64,000 nucleotides of DNA from Flexivirga aerilata (GTDB taxonomy: Bacteria; Actinomycetota; Actinomycetes; Actinomycetales; Dermatophilaceae), in assembly GCF_013002715.1 (NCBI RefSeq), contig NZ_JABENB010000003.1, forward strand, positions 372,001 through 436,000. Direction: 5' to 3'. Shown here piece after piece: positions 60,542 to 64,000 of this stretch; position 1 is the stretch's first letter; the number at the start of each line of letters is the position of its first letter. The notes below the pieces were generated by a model. That model was not told the DNA's origin. It ran no database searches and saw only the letters and a list, made by a program, of their open reading frames with translations. The translations under genes were made by a program, and so were the position numbers.

Positions 60542-61534
60542 GTGACGTTCAACGACAACGCCAACATCGGTGGCGGGAACGTCGGCAGCGGGGGCAGCGG
60601 CGGCGGCGGAGGTGGTCTCGGCGGCGGCATGATGCCGGGCGGCATCGCGGTCGGCGGTGTCGGCGGCGTGATCCTGATGATCCTGATGGTGCTGTTCGGC
60701 GGCAACATCACCGGTGGCGGCTCCGGCGGCACGACCGGCGGCGGTAACGCCGGCCAGATCAACTCCGACCCGAACAACCCCTACGGCGGCGGCCAGATCG
60801 ACCCGGGCAACGACTCGATCCAGCAGCAGCTCGACCAGTGCACCACCGGCAAGCAGGCCAACGAGAACGACACCTGTCTCATCAAGGCGACCGTCGCGAG
60901 CGTCGAAGGCTTCTGGAAGGTCTACCTGCCGGCGGCGACGCGACAGCAGTACTCGCCGGCCAAGACCATCGTCTACTCCGGCTCCACCACCTCCGGCTGC
61001 GGGCAGGCGAGCAGTGCGATGGGCCCGTTCTACTGCCCCGTCGACAAGCAGGTGTATGTCGACGCCGGCTTCTTCCAGGAGTTGCAGAGCCAGTACGGCT
61101 CCGACGGCGGCCAGCTCGCCAAGGAGTACGTCCTCGCCCACGAGTACGGCCACCACATCCAGGACATCCTCGGACTGCTCGGCCGCGCCCAGCAAGACCC
61201 GCAGGGCGAGCAGTCCGGCTCGGTGCGCACCGAACTGCAGGCCGACTGCTTCGGCGGCATCTGGGCGGCGTATGCCGACGGCTCGCGCAACGGCAAGAAC
61301 GGCGTGACGATCGACCCGCTGCTCAAGCCGCTTACCTCCAAGGACATCGACTCCGCGCTGTCGGCCGCGGCGGCCGTCGGCGACGACCGCATCCAGCAGA
61401 AGGCCCAGGGCCGGGTGACGCCGGAGAGCTGGACGCACGGTTCGTCGGCGGCGCGGCAGAAGTGGTTCAAGACCGGTTACGAGACCGGCGACATCAACCA
61501 GTGCAACACCTTCGACGCGCCGAGCGTGGAGTGA
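60542..61534 (+). CDS. Neutral zinc metallopeptidase (YpfJ-like)
   Basis: A 330-residue membrane-anchored protease. It has a Gly/Asn-rich N-terminus, one transmembrane helix (~34-53, GIAVGGVGGVILMILMVLFG), a Gly-rich linker and the zinc site YVLAHEYGHHIQDILG (HExxH ~200-204), with the third ligand probably in ELQADCFGG (~233-241). Four Cys in the external part may form disulphides. The active side would be outside the cell. GTG start. It is a single-gene unit with a ~130-base upstream region where no promoter is clear. Confidence 0.87.
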   Translation: MTFNDNANIGGGNVGSGGSGGGGGGLGGGMMPGGIAVGGVGGVILMILMVLFGGNITGGGSGGTTGGGNAGQINSDPNNPYGGGQIDPGNDSIQQQLDQCTTGKQANENDTCLIKATVASVEGFWKVYLPAATRQQYSPAKTIVYSGSTTSGCGQASSAMGPFYCPVDKQVYVDAGFFQELQSQYGSDGGQLAKEYVLAHEYGHHIQDILGLLGRAQQDPQGEQSGSVRTELQADCFGGIWAAYADGSRNGKNGVTIDPLLKPLTSKDIDSALSAAAAVGDDRIQQKAQGRVTPESWTHGSSAARQKWFKTGYETGDINQCNTFDAPSVE

Positions 61535-61670
61535 CGAAGGCGCAGGCGGTCCGCCCGATCCGGGCGTAAGCTAAAGGGCACACCACAAGGTTGCCCGACC
61601 GCTCGTGTCCACCAGGGGGCTGGTTCGACGAGGCGCGGCGGCGGGTTTTCTCTACGGAGGGGGATCCGTC

Positions 61671-62243
61671 ATGTCGCACACCATCCAGCGCCGCCCGCGT
61701 CTGCGCGCGGCCGCAGTCAGTGCCGTCCTCGCCGCCGGCGCACTCCTGCCGCTCAGCACCGCGGCCCCGGCCGACGCAGCGCCCTACTGCGGCATCACCT
61801 GGGGCTCGGGCGACAAGACCGCCGCCCCGATGTCGACCGACACCGTCCGCAACGTGCGCGCCGGCCGGCAGCCCTGCTTCGACCGCCTGGTCGTCGACCT
61901 CTCCGGCTACGACCGCAGCGTCGGCTACTCCGTGCGCTACGTCGGCGCGGTGACCGGCACGTCCGGGGTGCCGGTGCCCCTGGCCGGGGCGACCGACCTG
62001 CAGATCAACCTCTGGGCCCCGGCCTACGACAGCACCGGACGCGCCACCTACCGCCCGGCCGACCCGATGCACGCGGTGAACGTGTCCGGCTTCGAGACCT
62101 TCCGGCAGGTGGCGTATGTCGACTCGTTCGAGGGCGAGACCACTCTCGGCCTCGGCGTCCGCGGCCGGCTGCCCATGCGGGCGTTCGTGATCCAGGATCC
62201 GGCCGGTCAGCGGCTGGTCATCGACGTCGCGCATCGTTGGTGA
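61671..62243 (+). CDS. Secreted AMIN-like-domain protein
   Basis: A 190-residue exported protein. The signal peptide (residues ~1-38: basic RRPRLRAAA, hydrophobic VSAVLAAGALLPL, then APADAA) is cut before PYCG. The mature domain has FDRLVVDLSGYDRSVGYSVR, VSGFETFRQVAYVDSFEGET and LVIDVAHRW, the pattern of AMIN_II-type domains in actinobacteria, which may bind cell-wall polymers. Two Cys (PYCGI and QPCFD) could form a disulphide. ATG 61671 was chosen by its ribosome site (GGAGG). It is followed by a large hairpin repeat. Confidence 0.75.
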   Translation: MSHTIQRRPRLRAAAVSAVLAAGALLPLSTAAPADAAPYCGITWGSGDKTAAPMSTDTVRNVRAGRQPCFDRLVVDLSGYDRSVGYSVRYVGAVTGTSGVPVPLAGATDLQINLWAPAYDSTGRATYRPADPMHAVNVSGFETFRQVAYVDSFEGETTLGLGVRGRLPMRAFVIQDPAGQRLVIDVAHRW

Positions 62244-62264
62244 CGGGCTGCGTCATACCGGACT

Positions 62265-62400
62265 GACTTGTCACGCCCAGGCGGACTTGTCGCGTCCGGG
62301 CTCGCTTGTCACGTACGAAGGGGACTTGTCACGTGCTAGAACACGTGACAAGTCCCCTCGCGACGTGACAAGTCCCTGAATGACGGGACAAGTCCCCCTT
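62265..62400. terminator. Multi-arm hairpin array between convergent genes
   Basis: GACTTGTCACG-type half-arms occur about four times (near 62265, 62284, 62304, 62323), and their complement CGTGACAAGTC or a variant three times (62344, 62364, 62383). The core is a perfect 16-bp stem (62320-62335 with 62342-62357) and a six-base loop CTAGAA. Convergent location between the AMIN-like and sufT genes suggests a bidirectional terminator; alternative stems between other arms are possible. Confidence 0.75.
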
Positions 62401-62438
62401 GCGTGGACGAGTGGCCGCCCCGGGCGCCCGCCCGCTCT

Positions 62439-62765
62439 TTAGATGTTGAAACCGAGCGCCCGCAGCTGCTCGCGGCCGTCGTCGGTGATCTTGTCCGGAC
62501 CCCACGGCGGCATCCAGACCCAGTTGATCCGGTGCGACTCGACCAGGCCCTCGAGGGCGGCGGCCGTCTGGTCCTCGATGACGTCGGTCAGCGGGCAGGC
62601 CGCCGACGTCAGGGTCATGTCGAGCACCGCGTGGTTGTCGGTATCGACGGTGATGCCGTAGACCAGTCCGAGGTCGACGACGTTGATGCCGAGCTCGGGG
62701 TCGACGACGTCGCGCATGGCTTCCTCGACGTCCGCCACGTTCGGCGGGGTGGACACGTCAGTCAT
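62439..62765 (-). CDS. sufT: SufT/MIP18-family iron-sulphur assembly protein
   Basis: A 108-residue DUF59 protein. It has VEEAMRDVVDPELGINVVDL (~11-30), the conserved Cys in TLTSAACPLTDVIEDQTAAA and the late VWMPPWGPDKITDDGREQL. SufT proteins assist maturation of iron-sulphur proteins with the SUF system. It is the last gene of the minus-strand suf run, three bases after the sufU end. The ATG at 62765 has GAGAT as a weak ribosome site, so translational coupling is likely. Confidence 0.88.
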   Translation of the reverse strand: MTDVSTPPNVADVEEAMRDVVDPELGINVVDLGLVYGITVDTDNHAVLDMTLTSAACPLTDVIEDQTAAALEGLVESHRINWVWMPPWGPDKITDDGREQLRALGFNI

Positions 62766-62767
62766 CT

Positions 62768-63241
62768 CTACACTCCTGACTTCGTTGCGGATGCGTTGGC
62801 GATGTCGACGCCGGCGCGGGCGAGCGCGTCGGTGTATGCCGTCCACGGCAGCAGGGCGCACTTGACCCGTGCCGGATACTTCGACACTCCGGCGAACGCC
62901 ACGGCGTCGCCGATCATGTCCTCGTCGCCGGGGTCCTCGCCCTTCGAGGTGAGCATCGAGCGGATCGCGTCGTAGGTCCGCAGGCCCTCGGCCACCGTGT
63001 GGCCGATGACCTCCTCGGCGAGCACCGACGCCGATGCGACCGAGATCGAGCAACCGACCGCGTCGTAGGACACGTCCTCGACGCGGGCGTCGGGGCCGTC
63101 TCCGGACAGGTGCACGCGCAGCGTGATCTCGTCGCCGCAGGTGGTGTTGACGTGATGGGTCTGCGCGTCGTACGGCTCGCGCAGGCCGGCGTGCTGTGGC
63201 CGCTTGGAGTGCTCGAGGATCAGCTCCTGGTAGAGGTCCAT
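62768..63241 (-). CDS. sufU: SUF scaffold/sulphur-transfer protein SufU
   Basis: A 157-residue IscU-like protein of the Gram-positive SufU type. It has MDLYQELILEHSKRPQHAG, the Cys motif HVNTTCGDEITLRV (~31-44), YDAVGCSISVASASVLAEEV (the GCxxS loop, ~60-79) and VKCALLPWTAY (~130-140, third Cys). The insert between the second and third Cys typical of SufU is present. It accepts persulphide from SufS. Stop and start codons are one base apart from sufS. Confidence 0.92.
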   Translation of the reverse strand: MDLYQELILEHSKRPQHAGLREPYDAQTHHVNTTCGDEITLRVHLSGDGPDARVEDVSYDAVGCSISVASASVLAEEVIGHTVAEGLRTYDAIRSMLTSKGEDPGDEDMIGDAVAFAGVSKYPARVKCALLPWTAYTDALARAGVDIANASATKSGV

Positions 63242-63242
63242 G

Positions 63243-64000
<758 letters not shown>

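Overview
The window is about 70% GC and densely coding, with frequent 4-bp ATGA/GTGA overlaps and a strong actinobacterial character. Markers are a SigB/SigF-type sigma factor, an ANTAR domain, a fabG-inhA pair, DUF3099, a CGNR zinc finger and GT4-type GlgA. My inference is a Micrococcales actinobacterium (Dermacoccaceae/Intrasporangiaceae-like); no rRNA or other taxonomic marker is present to prove it. I see no tRNA, rRNA, CRISPR array or insertion sequence.

Region 1 (1-18,450) looks like a stress and envelope block. It starts with a partial ANTAR protein. A probable operon follows, encoding a lipoprotein, an unusual NRAMP-like transporter, two PRC-barrel-like proteins and a small membrane protein. 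Next come a sigma factor/glycosyltransferase pair on the minus strand and a long glycan cluster on the plus strand: carbamoyltransferase, GT2, GT9, GT4-like, GT4, HldE and SDR. A divergent FUSC-type exporter, GmhA and a second GT9 complete it. A SRPBCC protein, a phytoene-dehydrogenase-like flavoprotein and a small conserved protein end the block. Six elements of the form GNNT-N15/16-GGGTAW lie upstream of genes here, which suggests the local sigma factor controls the block. The cluster would make a heptose-containing, possibly carbamoylated surface glycan.

Region 2 (18,600-38,900) is mostly housekeeping and DNA metabolism: acyl-CoA dehydrogenase; a guanidine-III riboswitch with a Gdx-type SMR exporter; a flavin monooxygenase; a RecB-like protein next to a type-5 uracil-DNA glycosylase; a LmbE deacetylase; a FolP2-like protein; DinB; RecQ with a phosphoribosyltransferase-like tail; an acyltransferase; an F420/FMN luciferase-like oxidoreductase; a PEBP protein; a low-complexity Y/Q/S-rich membrane protein; a SpoU methyltransferase; a Mrr-like protein; TauE; and an ABC ATPase.

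Region 3 (38,900-49,900) is a storage-polymer neighbourhood: GlgA and GlgC (glycogen), SerB, cyanophycinase and cyanophycin synthetase. A convergent gene encodes a CphA-like Mur ligase that lacks ATP-grasp but carries a TPR tail.

Region 4 (49,900-64,000) holds FabG-InhA, MoaA, SURF1, enoyl-CoA hydratase, an ABC exporter, a divergent MFS/CGNR regulator pair, ABC-F, a zinc metallopeptidase and a secreted AMIN-like protein. It ends in the 3' part of a SUF operon (SufS-SufU-SufT).

Several intergenic spacers carry elaborate inverted or tandem repeats. The octamer GTATGACG (either strand) occurs about 31 times, against roughly one expected from base composition.
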